Of a stretch of DNA of 64,000 nt, positions 32,128-42,789 are shown one piece after another. The first letter of the stretch is position 1; each line of letters opens with the position of its first letter. Origin of the DNA: Rebecca billardiae RCC1528 (Eukaryota; Haptophyta). The notes beneath the pieces were generated by a model. That model had not been told where the DNA came from, searched no databases, and worked only from the letters and a program-made list of their open reading frames with translations. The position numbers were made by a program, and so were the translations under genes. The stretch covers positions 124,001 through 188,000 of the forward strand of contig OZ251238.1 in assembly GCA_965240325.2 (NCBI GenBank). The letters are read 5' to 3'.

Positions 32128-34785
32128 GGTGGTGTGCTGCGCTGCGCTGCGTGTGCGGCCTGCGGCGAGGCGTCGTGTGCACGCGCGCGCGGCCGCGGGT
32201 GTGTGTGGCGCGAGCGGAAGGGTGGTCAGATGCGGGCGCACCAAAGGAGCGAGACGCGTGTGCCACCTTTGGTACGTGTGCCGCTGGAATCGCGCGCGCG
32301 CGCTTGATTGGCGTGTGCGGGGTAGGGCGTGCGCGGCGCGGACGGACGCACCTCGCGATGCGCTCTTTGCACGAGCGAGTGTCGAACTTGATGTTCGTTG
32401 ATGGGAGGCCGGTTTTCCCCGCTTTGGTGCGGCGCATCTTGGGGCTGGCCTGCCAAGATTCCTTTGTATTGATGAATAGCGATGAGATTGACTGCAATAA
32501 TACCGCGGAAAAGCGAGCTTCGGCAGGCGGGTGCAGAATGCGGTGAACGCGGTGCGTGAGCTGTGATGACGTCAAGTCTCGCCATCAAATGCGGGCGTAT
32601 TTCGTGCGTGTTTGTGCCGAGGCCGAACACTCCGGCATAATATCAGTACTTTACCGATGAGCTTCCAACCGGCCCGGTGAGATTCTTGATGATAGTAGTA
32701 CTGTACTGTAGTAGTAAACAGTGTACTGTACCGGGTATGAAGCGGTTCTGTCGATCTCTGATTCTCATCATGCCCGTCCCACCGCGCTCCAAGGCCCCAA
32801 CGCCACGGTCGGGTCACCGGGGCGTGACGTAGGCAGGTTGACGCGTCCGTAGGAGCACGTGCGCATGCATGACAGCTTCCTTTCCGACGTTTCGACCACC
32901 CACTCTCACGTCCAGCGCATGGGAAGGATGGGCAAGCAGGGGCCAGGGGCAGGATCACCGTTCTGACAGACATACTGCCCTCTGAGGCATGCCCTGCGAC
33001 GGTGCAAACACTGCAACGTTGCGTCTGGCCCCACATGCCATGAGTCTGTGACGGTCAATGTTGGCTGCGCGTAGTCACGCGAGCGCCGTTCGACACGGCT
33101 GCCGTGCGAATACGTTGGCGTGTGCGCGCCTGTCGACAGCAGGGGGTCATCGACCGCGGACCGACATGGCAAATGAGCTGGTCAGGACTGGCAGGAACCC
33201 TCTCGGGGACTACACCACACGACTTGATGACCTCGCCACCGCTCAATGCCCGCCCAGAGGCACTGACGTGCCGCAATACCTGGCCAGCCACAGCCAAAGT
33301 GGTCATCATCATCTGGCCATACCGTATCGTATGGCGACGCGCGCCGCGGCGCACCGGGCAGCTCAGGCCAAGCTCGTGATGCAAGGCGGTCTCCCGGAGC
33401 GCGCCCCGTGCTCCAATCTCGCTGCTGAGCATGAAAGGACCATTCTGGGGCGCGTATGCCCACTGCATGCAACGCTAGTCATCAGCTCTCTCTGTGACTC
33501 GTCTGGTTTGCGGAAAATAATTGACCGATTGACGAGTAGTGTTGAGCTCTGATCTAATTGACGCGCGGCACACACGCCTTCGTCTGCGCACTTGTGTCCA
33601 AGACGCTTGTATGGAAACGTATATACTAGTTATAGCGATCTGCACTGCTGACGATACGATCATTACGGTCCCTCCAGGGGCTGAACAGCACAGCAGTCAT
33701 CGTCAGCGTGCTTCGCTGGCTGGGCCACGAGCCGCGCCACGACTGCGCCAGCGGCAGCGCCGCGGCTGCGATCTGATATGACAGTTATTGACACTTGACC
33801 GCGAGCGATCCGCCGGCGGACCGCTGGACCCGATCTGCGGCATGCAGCGCCAGCGCGCCGCCATCGAATGATGATCGTTATTGTCATCTAATAATATCGT
33901 CATATATATATATATATATATGTATATGTATATGTGTGTATATATATATGTAACGACGTGGTATGCAACCGGCAAGCGTCAGGGCTCAGGCTCAGAGTGC
34001 AGCAGACACATAGAATGCGTCCGCGCCTTCCGACCAGGTCAGGCAGTGCGCCACCCGCAGCTAGCCCTGCCACCCCGTACGGGAGCGGGGCCGGGATGGA
34101 GCACCGCCACCGGCCTCGGCCTGGGGCTGGGGCGCGTGGCGGCGACGGCAGATGCCGCCTGCGGCCGAGCGCCTTCCGGAGCACTTGGGTCGGCTAAGGG
34201 TGAGGTCGTAGTCGATGTCACCGCCCGCCGACCTAGCGGCGGGCAGCCTCCGGCACGAGCGGCAGCCCGCAGCCGCGGCGGGCTGTCGCCCCCGTGCGCC
34301 TGCGTGGGACAGCCGGCAGATGTCGATGACGGGATCAGAGGTCGTACTGGTACCGTTATACCGTACTGATCCGTATATATAATTATATATATATATATAG
34401 TACTACGCGTCGCCGCGCGGCGCCGAGGCGACGGCTGCTATGTCTCAGGGGGTGCTGCCGTTCATCTGCCAGCATCGTTGCGGCGTCTAATAATCATGCA
34501 TTTCACTATCAGCGCGCTGTCGTGAAATCGGCTGATCCGGCTGCGGCCAGCGAGTGAAGTCCGCAGCCGCAAGCGCACTGCCAGGCTCGGAAGCGGGCGG
34601 GCGGCTTCGTGTGCATGCTGCGTGGACGCCAGCGCAGCGCGGCTTTCGACCGCGCTGCACCTCGGCCGCCCGCAGTCGGGCGGAGGCAGTCGGCTGGCGG
34701 CGCGTGCAGTGGCCGCCTCGCTCACTCCGAGCGGGGCGGCACGCGCCGCCCAGGCCGGTGCTGCCCGTGAGGCCGCGCGCGCCGG
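32128..34785. other. Intergenic region with microsatellites
   Basis: About 2.65 kb between two minus-strand genes. It includes GC-poor stretches, an AT dinucleotide array at 33902-33950 and another at 34374-34400. Frames of up to about 165 codons (for example near 33058-33552) have no recognisable motif and occur on both strands at once. No gene is supported. Confidence 0.5.
33902..33950. repeat. (TA)n / (TATG)n microsatellite
   Basis: An alternating TA tract broken by TATG and GTGTG steps. Similar short AT arrays lie at 28819-28835 and 34374-34400. Confidence 0.85.
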
Positions 34786-35469
34786 TCACATGTGGACGTC
34801 ATTGGTGAGTATCTCAAAGCCCTGGATGGAGAAGACGGCGACGACGGTGCAGATCGCCTTCCAGTGCCGCGCGCCGAACGCCCGCCAGTCGTCCGCGCTG
34901 CGCAGCGGCTGCATACCCGCATTACTCACCTCGTACTTCAGCTCAAGCGCGTCCTCCAGCTCGACGTTGGGCAGGCCGTCTGCCGTGGCGGGCGCGCCCA
35001 TGAAGTCGACGGTCGCCTTCGGCTCCTCCTCCGTGCGCAGCACCGGGTGCCACGCCTGCGCCGCGCCCGCGCTCTCGTCGAGCGGCAGCCACCACGGCGG
35101 TGGCGGCGCGCCGCCCACCAGCCGGCTCTTTGCGTGCGCGCGGTGCAGCCGCGCGAGGTTGGCGTCGCGCCAGTCCTCGAGGATGGCGAGCTCGCCCGTG
35201 GTGACCTGGTGGATGCAGCGCACCGGGCACGCGCGGATCGCCTCGCGGATCGGGCCGGCACCGTCGGCGCCCTGCTTGCCCACGCGCGCGCGGCCGTGCG
35301 TGCCCTCGATCGCAAAGGTCGAGGGCGCGATCTCGGCGCAGCGCTTGCAGCCGATGCACGTGGGCTCGTCCACGAAGAAGAGCGGGTCGCCCGCGCGCAG
35401 CCCCGCGCCGGGGCGCGCGAGCGCGAGCAGCGCGAGGCCCAGCAGCACGACCGAGCGCGCCGCGATCAT
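34786..35469 (-). CDS. Membrane-associated single-cluster 4Fe-4S ferredoxin-like protein
   Basis: 227 residues. The N-terminus (MIAARSVVLLGLALLALARP) is a signal or targeting sequence ending near GAGLRA. Then FFVDEPTCIGCKRCAEIAP supplies Cys38, Cys41 and Cys44, and AIRACPVRCIH the fourth ligand Cys81 followed by Pro: one 4Fe-4S cluster of the C-x2-C-x2-C...CP type. These proteins carry single electrons. The remaining 145 residues include WWLPL and VDFMGAPA and end with a hydrophobic stretch (ICTVVAVFSIQGFEIL) that could be a second anchor. Similar single-cluster ferredoxin-plus-extension proteins are known from plastids, so plastid targeting is plausible but inferred. The start codon is 177 bp from the mobile element at 35646. 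Confidence 0.75.
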   Translation of the reverse strand: MIAARSVVLLGLALLALARPGAGLRAGDPLFFVDEPTCIGCKRCAEIAPSTFAIEGTHGRARVGKQGADGAGPIREAIRACPVRCIHQVTTGELAILEDWRDANLARLHRAHAKSRLVGGAPPPPWWLPLDESAGAAQAWHPVLRTEEEPKATVDFMGAPATADGLPNVELEDALELKYEVSNAGMQPLRSADDWRAFGARHWKAICTVVAVFSIQGFEILTNDVHM

Positions 35470-35645
35470 CGCCGCCGGGTTGAGCGAGCGCGGGCCGCAC
35501 GGCCGCCGCCGGTTGCAAAAAGCTCAAGCCCGCCCGGCCGGGGGCCGGCGCGGTCGTCGGCCTGTCGCTTGAAGTCGTCCGTGCCGGTCCGCGCGGCTCG
35601 ATTTTCTTACTTTTAAAAAGCGCCGCGTGCGAACAAGCAGAACAG

Positions 35646-37662
35646 CATAACTCACTCGGTAGACCCACATGAGAGTAGATTGAGGTGGGGGCCGCGTTGA
35701 TAAACGCGTGAGGTGACTAGGTCACACCCCCGAAGCCGTCCAGGATGCGACGCCGACCAGAAAGGACTCGCCGATGCATTCGAGCAACTACGCCGACAGA
35801 AGCCGACCGCCTAGACGCCGAAGAGGAAGTACTCGATGGAGCACGTAGATAGACCGCAGGCGCTGGCAGCCGACGCCCTCCCCCAACGCAAGTTTGGGCC
35901 GAGCGCGGCGCCGCAGGGGGCAGAGGCCTCGAGGGCCTCCACCCCCCCCGACACCGCGCGCACCCAGGCCATGCCCACCCAGCAACCAGCCGGGTGGGAG
36001 GGCAGGGAGAAACAACTCCCAGAGGAGGGGCAGCCACCAGCGCCGCGGTGACCCAGCAGCCACGCCGGCCGCCGAGCCGCGGATGCAGCCAGCGAGCGCG
36101 CGCAGAGAGGCGCATCGCTTGCCAAGCTACTGCGCGGATCCGCGCCCACCCCCTGTCCGGGCCTGGCTCGGCTTGACGACCGGAAAACCTTCGGGCAGCC
36201 GGACCCGGGCTGCCAGCCCGCCCTCATGAGGGCTACCGGTGAGTTATACCCGCATAACCGAGCGGTTATACAACCATAACTCACTCGGTAGACCCACATG
36301 AGAGTAGATTGAGGTGGGGGCCGCGTTGATAAACGCGTGAGGTGACTAGGTCACACCCCCGAAGCCGTCCAGGATGCGACGCCGACCAGAAAGGACTCGC
36401 CGATGCATTCGAGCAACTACGCCGACAGAAGCCGACCGCCTAGACGCCGAAGAGGAAGTACTCGATGGAGCACGTAGATAGACCGCAGGCGCTGGCAGCC
36501 GACGCCCTCCCCCAACGCAAGTTTGGGCCGAGCGCGGCGCCGCAGGGGGCAGAGGCCTCGAGGGCCTCCACCCAGAAGGAGGTGTGGAATGCCACACCCC
36601 GTAGGGGTGGTGGCCGGGGGCCCGAAGAGGCCGAGGCCGCCGAAGGGGTAGCGCGAGGACCGAAGGCGGCCGAGGCCCAGAGGGGCTCCCCGCAGGATTG
36701 TGTGAGGACGAACCCGACGGTAAGTGCGACGAGTAGGCACAAAGACATGCGCGGCGGCGGCGGCGCAGGCGGGAAGCAGGCGCGAGACACGCACGCGCAC
36801 GCGTAGCGTCAGATAAGGTAGCAGGTCGCATCCCCACACACAGCAGTGCACTGCAGACTGCAGAGGAGGCGGCAGAGAAGGAGAGAGCAGCACCCACCCG
36901 CCAGGCGATGAAGGCAAGCGAGACTGCGAAGCGTGAGAAGATTGCAGACGGGGACGCCTGGGAGCGGTTCCGAGGCGCCCCCATCGAAAGCAGAGCATGC
37001 GGAGATTGCAGACGGGGACGCCTCGAAGCGGTTCCGAGGCGCCCCCATCGAAAGCAGAGCATGAGAAGATTGCAGACGGGGACGCCCCGAAGCGGTTCCG
37101 AGGCGCCCCCATCGAAAGCAGAGCATGAGAAGATTGCAGACGGGGACGCCCCGAAGCGGTTCCGAGGCGCCCCCATCGAAAGCAGAGCATGGGACGATTG
37201 CAGACGGGGACGCCTCGAAGCGGTTCCGAGGCGCCCCCATCGAAAGCAGAGAGCACCCGGAGGGGTCCGAGGTGCCCTCGCAGAGAGCAGAAGCGACAGA
37301 CAGCCCGATCGCGCGTTGGCAGCAAGCAGGGCAGGTGCACGAGTGGAGAGAGCGAGGGCTGAGGGCGGCCTACCGCCGACGCACACGCACCTGGAAGAAA
37401 CAACTCCCAGAGGAGGGGCAGCCACCAGCGCCGCGGTGACCCAGCAGCCACGCCGGCCGCCGAGCCGCGGATGCAGCCAGCGAGCGCGCGCAGAGAGGCG
37501 CATCGCTTGCCAAGCTACTGCGCGGATCCGCGCCCACCCCCTGTCCGGGCCTGGCTCGGCTTGACGACCGGAAAACCTTCGGGCAGCCGGACCCGGGCTG
37601 CCAGCCCGCCCTCATGAGGGCTACCGGTGAGTTATACCCGCATAACCGAGCGGTTATACAAC
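35646..37662. mobile_element. Tandem dimer of a non-autonomous element with 8-bp target duplication
   Basis: Two head-to-tail units, 35646-36274 and 36275-37662, both starting CATAACTCACTCGGTAGACC and both ending GCGGTTATACAAC. The pair is flanked by the 8-bp direct repeat CAGAACAG (35638-35645 and 37663-37670), as expected for a hAT-like target duplication; none separates the two units. Near the right end of each unit TACCGGTGAGTTAT is an imperfect inverted copy of the left end. The units share their left about 290 bp and right about 250 bp but differ completely between, where unit 2 carries roughly 800 bp including a minisatellite. No transposase is recognisable. Confidence 0.75.
36940..37258. 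repeat. 64-bp minisatellite, five copies, inside unit 2
   Basis: Units beginning GATTGCAGACGGGGACGCC start at 36940, 37004, 37068, 37132 and 37196, a constant 64-bp period with a few substitutions. Because 64 is not a multiple of three, the array is read in a different frame in each copy and is not a protein repeat. Confidence 0.9.
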
Positions 37663-37670
37663 CAGAACAG

Positions 37671-38105
37671 ACCGTCAGACGCGCGCTGCGCGCTGATGAG
37701 TGATGTCAATTGTCATGGACGGCTAGTTGGCTACACCAAAGCTAGATGACAGCACAAGTGCTGTCTCCCGTGAATCACGTTGTAATGCATGGAAGGAAGA
37801 CAGCATCGCCGAAGGATGCGCGCACGTGGCTCAGCGCTCGGCATCAGAGTCTGTTGGCTGTTGCATGCACGCATTGGCGACGCCGAGGGCCTTGCCGAGT
37901 GGCATGCTCAGACATGCAGAGAGGGAGAGAGGCGGAAACGACGACGGCGCGCGGAAATGATGGACGCGTGCGCCGCCAGCTAGCGGTGGCTGCAGTGGCC
38001 CCTGCTGCACGGCCAGAACCTCCGCGAGACGCGCCTCGGCGCCTCGCAGCGCCGGGTGCGCGTGCATGGGCGGCCGGGCCCGCCCGCGTGCGCCGCCCCG
38101 CCGTC
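37671..38105. other. Intergenic region
   Basis: Between the element's target duplication and the end of the prenyl synthase gene. No gene or RNA seen. Confidence 0.5.
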
Positions 38106-39963
38106 TCACACGCCAATTTCGTTGCACAGGTTGAGCAGCGCCGCGCGCGCGTCGCAGTCCTCGAACGCGTGCAGCGCGGAGACGGCGCTCTGCACGTGCG
38201 ACTCGACGAGCGAGACGGTGCTCTCGACCGCGCCGCACTCGCGCACCAGGCTCACCGCCTGCGCCGGCGCGGAGGCAGCGGGGCACAGCAGGCGGAGGCG
38301 GAGGCGGAGGCGGAGGGGCGAGGGGCGCGGCTGAGCACAGCGCAGGCGCGCACCGCAGCACCGCGCGCCGTCGCGCGGCACGCCTGGGCCGGGCATCGAC
38401 ACGGTCCGGCCGGCTTGCAATGCGTCAGCGCGCGCGCCCCGCCCGTCCCACCCAAGCGCCTGTGCCCTTGCCCTCGCCTCTACCCGCGCCGCGTGCGCGC
38501 ACGCCCTCCGGCTCCGCACCTTCTCCACGTCCCCGGGCAGGCCTGCGTTGCGCATCAGGATGGGCTCCAGCGCGGGGCGGCGCTCGAGGGCGAGGAGCAG
38601 CGCGGCGGAGGGGACGCCCGCGCCGAGCGGCTGCACGCCCGAGCCCTGCGCGCCGCCGCCGCCGCCGCTCACGCCCGCGGCGGCGTGCTCGCCCCCCTTC
38701 ACCGCCGCCAGCGACGCGTTGAACGCCTTGAGGTCGAGCGCCATCTGGTGCGCCATCCCCAGGTGCAGTCCAAACGCCTCGGCAGCGGCCGCCTCGGCGC
38801 TCTGCACGGAGAAGCCGGCGAGCAGCGCGGCGCAGCGGCACGAGTTGGAGATGAGCTGCGCGGAGCGCGCCTGCGTGCGCGCGCAGTACGCCTCGAGCGT
38901 GCGCTGCGACGCGCTCATCGCCTCCGAGCGCAGCATCCCGCCTGCCGCGGCGGGCGCGCGGCGCGGCGCGCGCGCGGCGCGGCGCGGCGCGGCGCGGCGC
39001 GGCGCGGCGCGGTGAGCCGGGGGCGCGGCGGCGCGCGCGCGGCCGCGCGGCCCTCCCGCCTGCCGTGCGCGGCCCATGGCCACGGCCGCGCCCGCCCGCA
39101 CACACACGCCCGCACGCGCGCCGCGCCCTCCGCACGCGCGCCGCGCCCCTTCCCGCGCGCGCACCCTGCACGATGGCCTCGAGCGCGCCCGCCATCACCT
39201 CGACCACCACCGGGTCCTGCAGCTGCGCCAGCTGCACCGCGGCGCGCGCGAGGAGGAAGTCGCCCGCGAGGATGGACACCTTGTTGCCCACGTTGGCGGA
39301 GTACATCTGGTGCACGATGTTGCCCGCCGGCTGCGCCTCGCCGCCGCCGCCGCCGCCCGTCTCCATGCCGTGCGCCGCCGCCGCCGCCGCCGCCGCGTGG
39401 TCGCCCTCCGCGCTCGCGCCCGCGCCGCCGCCGCCCTCGGAGGCGGCGTCGTTGACGACGTCGTCGTGGATGATCGAGGCGATGTTCATCATCTCGGTCA
39501 GCTCGGCCAGCCGCATGTGCTTCGTGCGCACCTCCTCGTCCATCTCGCACGGCGGGCTGCGCGTCGCGGACGCCGCGCGGCCGAGCAGCAGCACGAGCAT
39601 AGGCCTGAACGACTTGCCCGGCCGCTTGAGGAACTCCTGCACGGCCATGGTGAGGACGGGCTGCGACGCGGCGGCGCCCTTCGCGTTCGGCCCCGCGCTC
39701 AGCTTCGCCACCTCGCGCAGCCGCGCCTTCATCTCCTTGATGTCGTCGCGCACCAGCTCGTACGGGTCGGGCCGCGCCGGCGCGCGCGGACCCATCGACA
39801 CGGCCGAGGCGCTCGCGCGCGAGGCGGCGACGCGGCTGGACGCGGCGGCGCGGCTCACGCCGCCCACGCCGGGGGCGCACGCGCAGCCCATCGCGAGCGC
39901 GAGCACCAGCCGCCTCGCCATCGGCGCGCGCGCGCGAGGCGCAGCGGCGGTCGTCATCACCAT
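38106..39963 (-). CDS. Polyprenyl diphosphate synthase-like protein with altered aspartate motifs
   Basis: Three exons (39165-39963, 38520-38941, 38106-38258; introns 223 and 261 nt) give 457 residues. The N-terminus is a plausible organelle-targeting region (RRLVLALAMGCACAP). RPGKSFRPMLVLLLG around residue 113 is the conserved G-K-x-x-RP substrate-binding block of trans-prenyltransferases. MMNIASIIHDDVVNDA (about 160-172) is the first aspartate-rich region and VGNKVSILAGDFLLARA follows as in solanesyl/decaprenyl synthases. The Gly/Ala-rich insertion between them replaces the usual DTRRG. In the C-terminal half, LHLGMAHQMALDLKAF sits where G-x-x-FQ-x-x-DD-x-x-D is expected, so the second aspartate motif is essentially gone. 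The fold and position of motifs argue for quinone side-chain synthesis, possibly as a non-catalytic partner as in PDSS2-type subunits. The start could be 39963 or 39957. Confidence 0.8.
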
Positions 39964-40550
39964 GCGGCGCCGGATGCGCGATCTTGCGCGGCGAAGGCGC
40001 GAGACTCTTTGCCGAGCGCCCGACGCGCGCGCCAAAAGCGCTTGACGAAGCTCCGCCAGCGGGCGGAATGCGCGAGAAGGAAACGACTGACGCTCCAGTC
40101 GCCTTTTTTGCGGCTTTGCCTTTGGCCTTGTGCGGTTGTGCCGAGCGGCCGGGCGTGCCGACAGATAGATAGAGACCCGCAACTCATCCACAGAACCTGG
40201 TGCAAGGCTAAGGGCAAGGCCGCAAGGGGCAAAGCCGGCAAAGGACCTGCGGGCTGCGGCCAGTACTAGCAGCATCAGTCACGGTCGTCGCGTGGTCGTC
40301 GTCCATCTGCTACTGCTAGATCATCCGAGTAAACAGTATATCGGCGTCGCCTCCGTGACTAGTCACACTCGGTGAGTCCGAGTGGGCGAGTGGCTCTGCG
40401 CAGGCCAGCCGCCAGAGCCTTGCCCGATCGGGCCGATGCCGATCCGATCATATTATGCCATCATCGTCATCATCATCAGTAAATTGGCGTCGTCGCCCGC
40501 CAAGTTGCTGCCACCGCCTGCGCCTACTGCGCGCGGCAGTGCGGCCTGCG
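39964..40550. other. Intergenic region
   Basis: Separates the start of the prenyl synthase gene from the 3' end of the glycosyltransferase-like gene. The frame of the synthase remains open upstream for about 100 codons but is basic and unlike the protein, so it is probably 5' UTR. Nothing else supportable. Confidence 0.45.
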
Positions 40551-41786
40551 TCACGCCAGAGTCGCAGCGTGCGCCGTACCAAACCGTTGCCGTCGCCGGT
40601 CGGTGCAACTCCTAATGCAGCCCTGCTTACGCGCGGGCTCCAGTGCGCACGTGACGTCGATGGTACGCCGGTCCCACTGCGCCGCCGTGCCGTTCAGCCC
40701 GGCGCCGCTCGGCACCCCTCGCAGCGCGCGGAGGACGGCCGGCTGGACCGGGTACCACAGCGGGTGGAGCGTCATGTTGGCAGACCTCGCCTGCTGCGCC
40801 AGGCGCGCGCTCACGCACGAGCGCAGCCGGTTGACGAGCGAGCGCTTGAAGTAGGCCTGGATGCGCGGGTCAGTGGCGCACAGCTGCCGGTAGTCGTCCG
40901 TAAAGTCCAGCGCGGCGACGACGACGGCGCGCCCCGCGCCCCTCGCGCGCTGCACCGCGGGCCAGACGGCATCGAGCGTGCGGAGCAGCTGCGCGGGCGC
41001 CTCGCGCATCGCACTGCCGTTGAGGAGCGACATGGCGTGGTGCTTCACGTCCAGCAGCACGACGTCGGCGGCCGCCGGGTCGTCCTCCGCGCGCGCGTGG
41101 GGCGAGGCAGCCACGCCGCGAAGCACCGACGTGAACCCGCCCCGGAGCAGCCCGGGCGCGAGCTTGGGGATGTGCACGGCCACCGGGGCGGCCGGGCGGC
41201 CGGCCGCTGCCCCTGGCGGCGGGCGCGGCGCCAGCACGCGCAGCCGTGTGAGGACGTACTCGACCAGCTCCGCCTCACTGCGCGCCGCGAGGGGCGCGCG
41301 CGCGCCGATGGCGGCCGCAAGCGCGGGGTTGGCTAGGTAGAAGTCTATCAGGCGCGGCACCTCCTCGGCTCGGTCGTAGAAGACCACGTTGTGCCCGTCG
41401 CGCAGCGCGTACGCGGCCGGTGGCTGGACGAGCCGATCTGAGAGCGTGAGAGCGCCGGCCGCCAGCGCTTCGGCGAGGCGAGAGTCGCCCTCCCGGTCCG
41501 GCGGGCCGCACGTGACGACGATCTTACTCCGCGCCAGGTTGGCCACGTATGCGCTCGCCGGCGCACGCCTGCCCGCATCCCCGGCCTTGCCCACAATGCC
41601 CACGCGCGCCCGCACGCCAGGCCGCCTACGGCTGTAGTCCCGCACAGCGTGTGCGACCTCCCACCGCTGCGGCACGGGTCCACGCGCGGGGAAAGAGGCC
41701 GTGTCATGCTGTAGTTCGCAGGCCACCCGACGGCTCAACGGGCAAACTGGTTTCACGGCCAGCGCCATGGGCCAGAGCACGCTCAT
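40551..41786 (-). CDS. Glycosyltransferase group 1-like (CgeB/YkvP-type) protein
   Basis: About 411 residues from the ATG at 41786; a second in-frame ATG lies at 41768. The middle reads YVANLARSKIVVTCGPPDREGDSRLAEALAAGALTLSD and HNVVFYDRAEEVPRLIDFYLANP (shown here in parts), the arrangement of Glyco_trans_1_2/CgeB domains: an R/E-x-R-L-x-EAL-A-G block that binds the nucleotide sugar, then a phase in which chain positions are read from an updated list (D-x-x-E-x-x-x-x-I-x-x-Y). After it comes an unassigned C-terminal half (VVVAALDFTDDYRQL, MTLHPLWYPV). No membrane segment is obvious besides the N-terminal MSVLWPMALAV. The N-terminus is uncertain because the frame is open further upstream, overlapping the divergent gene on the other strand. 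Confidence 0.55.
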   Translation of the reverse strand: MSVLWPMALAVKPVCPLSRRVACELQHDTASFPARGPVPQRWEVAHAVRDYSRRRPGVRARVGIVGKAGDAGRRAPASAYVANLARSKIVVTCGPPDREGDSRLAEALAAGALTLSDRLVQPPAAYALRDGHNVVFYDRAEEVPRLIDFYLANPALAAAIGARAPLAARSEAELVEYVLTRLRVLAPRPPPGAAAGRPAAPVAVHIPKLAPGLLRGGFTSVLRGVAASPHARAEDDPAAADVVLLDVKHHAMSLLNGSAMREAPAQLLRTLDAVWPAVQRARGAGRAVVVAALDFTDDYRQLCATDPRIQAYFKRSLVNRLRSCVSARLAQQARSANMTLHPLWYPVQPAVLRALRGVPSGAGLNGTAAQWDRRTIDVTCALEPARKQGCIRSCTDRRRQRFGTAHAATLA

Positions 41787-41910
41787 CGCCCCGGGCGCCA
41801 TCGTCCTTGGAGAAATCATCGGAGCGCCCGCTGCGGCGCTGGCGCGCTGCTGCGCTCTGAGCTGGGCGCTGGCGCGCTGCGGCGCTCGACGAGAACTGCG
41901 CCTCCGCACG
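41787..41910. promoter_or_regulatory. Probable bidirectional promoter
   Basis: Only 124 bp separate the divergent start codons of the glycosyltransferase-like gene (-) and the EEP gene (+). A tandem TGGCGCGCTGC repeat (about 41840-41880) lies in the gap. No TATA box is visible. Confidence 0.4.
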
Positions 41911-42789
41911 ATGGCGGCGGACGTGGTCTCGCTCAACGCGTGCCTGCTGCCGAGCCACCTGCGCTGGATCTTCCGCGCGCACCGCGGGCTCGAGTCGCTC
42001 GACACGGCGACCGCGCGCGTCGGCGCCGCGCTCGCTGAGCACGCCGCGCGCCGCGCCGTCGACGTCGTCCACGTGCAGGAGCTGTACGCGCCACAGTCGC
42101 ACGCGCAACTCGCCGCGCACATGCGCGCCGCCGGCTTTGCGCACGCCAGCCCGCACGCGCGGTGCGGCGTCGCCAGCTTCGCGCGCGTGCCGCTCGCCGT
42201 GCTCCACACGCGCGAGTACCCCCGCCCGCCCTTCACGCCCAAGGGCTGGCGCGCCCTCGCCGTCGGCGGCGGGGGCGCCCCGGGGCCGCCCCCGGAGGTG
42301 CACTTGAACGTGCACCTCGCGTCCGAGATCGACGGCTCGCGGCGCGCGCGGCTGGCGCAGGCGCGCGAGATCGGCGCGTGGGTGCGCGGCGCGCTGCTCG
42401 GCGAGGCGCTCGCGGGCGCGCGCGCCGCGCGCCGCGTGCTCGTCATCGGCGACCTGAACGAGCCCGACCCAGCGGCGGCCGCCGAGCTCGCGCGCGCGCT
42501 CGGCGCGCTCGCGCCGCCCGACGTGAGCGCCGCTGCCGCGGCCATGGCGGCCGAGAGCTCGTACAGCTGGCTGGGGGGGCTCGTGCGCGGGCGGATGGAC
42601 CGCGCGTTCCTCCTCGACGCGCGCCCCCGCGCGGACGGCCGCGGCGCCGCCGGCGGCGGCGTGCTCGAGGTGTGCGGGCGCGAGCTGGGCGGCGCGGTGC
42701 TGACGGAGCTGGCGGACGTGTCCGACCACTACGCGCTCCACTTTGAGCTCGGGCCCGCAGCGCCGCTGCTGCGACCGCAGCCTGAATAA
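41911..42789 (+). CDS. Endonuclease/exonuclease/phosphatase-family hydrolase
   Basis: 292 residues, single exon. The EEP fold motifs appear in order: VVSLNACLLP (N of the first strand), VVHVQELYAP (metal-binding QE), HLNVHL-like strand (VHLNVHLASE), VLVIGDLNEPD (G-D-L/F-N, catalytic Asp/Asn), RMDRAFLL (D-x-x-x) and VSDHYALHF (the SDH catalytic His). The order and the VQE/GDLN/SDHY set fit neutral sphingomyelinase-like or inositol polyphosphate phosphatase-like members of the superfamily; which substrate is not decidable. No signal peptide. The start ATG at 41911 directly precedes the first strand. Confidence 0.85.
   Translation: MAADVVSLNACLLPSHLRWIFRAHRGLESLDTATARVGAALAEHAARRAVDVVHVQELYAPQSHAQLAAHMRAAGFAHASPHARCGVASFARVPLAVLHTREYPRPPFTPKGWRALAVGGGGAPGPPPEVHLNVHLASEIDGSRRARLAQAREIGAWVRGALLGEALAGARAARRVLVIGDLNEPDPAAAAELARALGALAPPDVSAAAAAMAAESSYSWLGGLVRGRMDRAFLLDARPRADGRGAAGGGVLEVCGRELGGAVLTELADVSDHYALHFELGPAAPLLRPQPE

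Noticed and set aside
33058-33552. Possible gene of about 164 codons
   Set aside because: Both strands have equal open frames and neither resembles a protein family.
36940-37258. CRISPR-like array
   Set aside because: Units are contiguous 64-bp tandem copies without spacers, in a eukaryotic mobile element.
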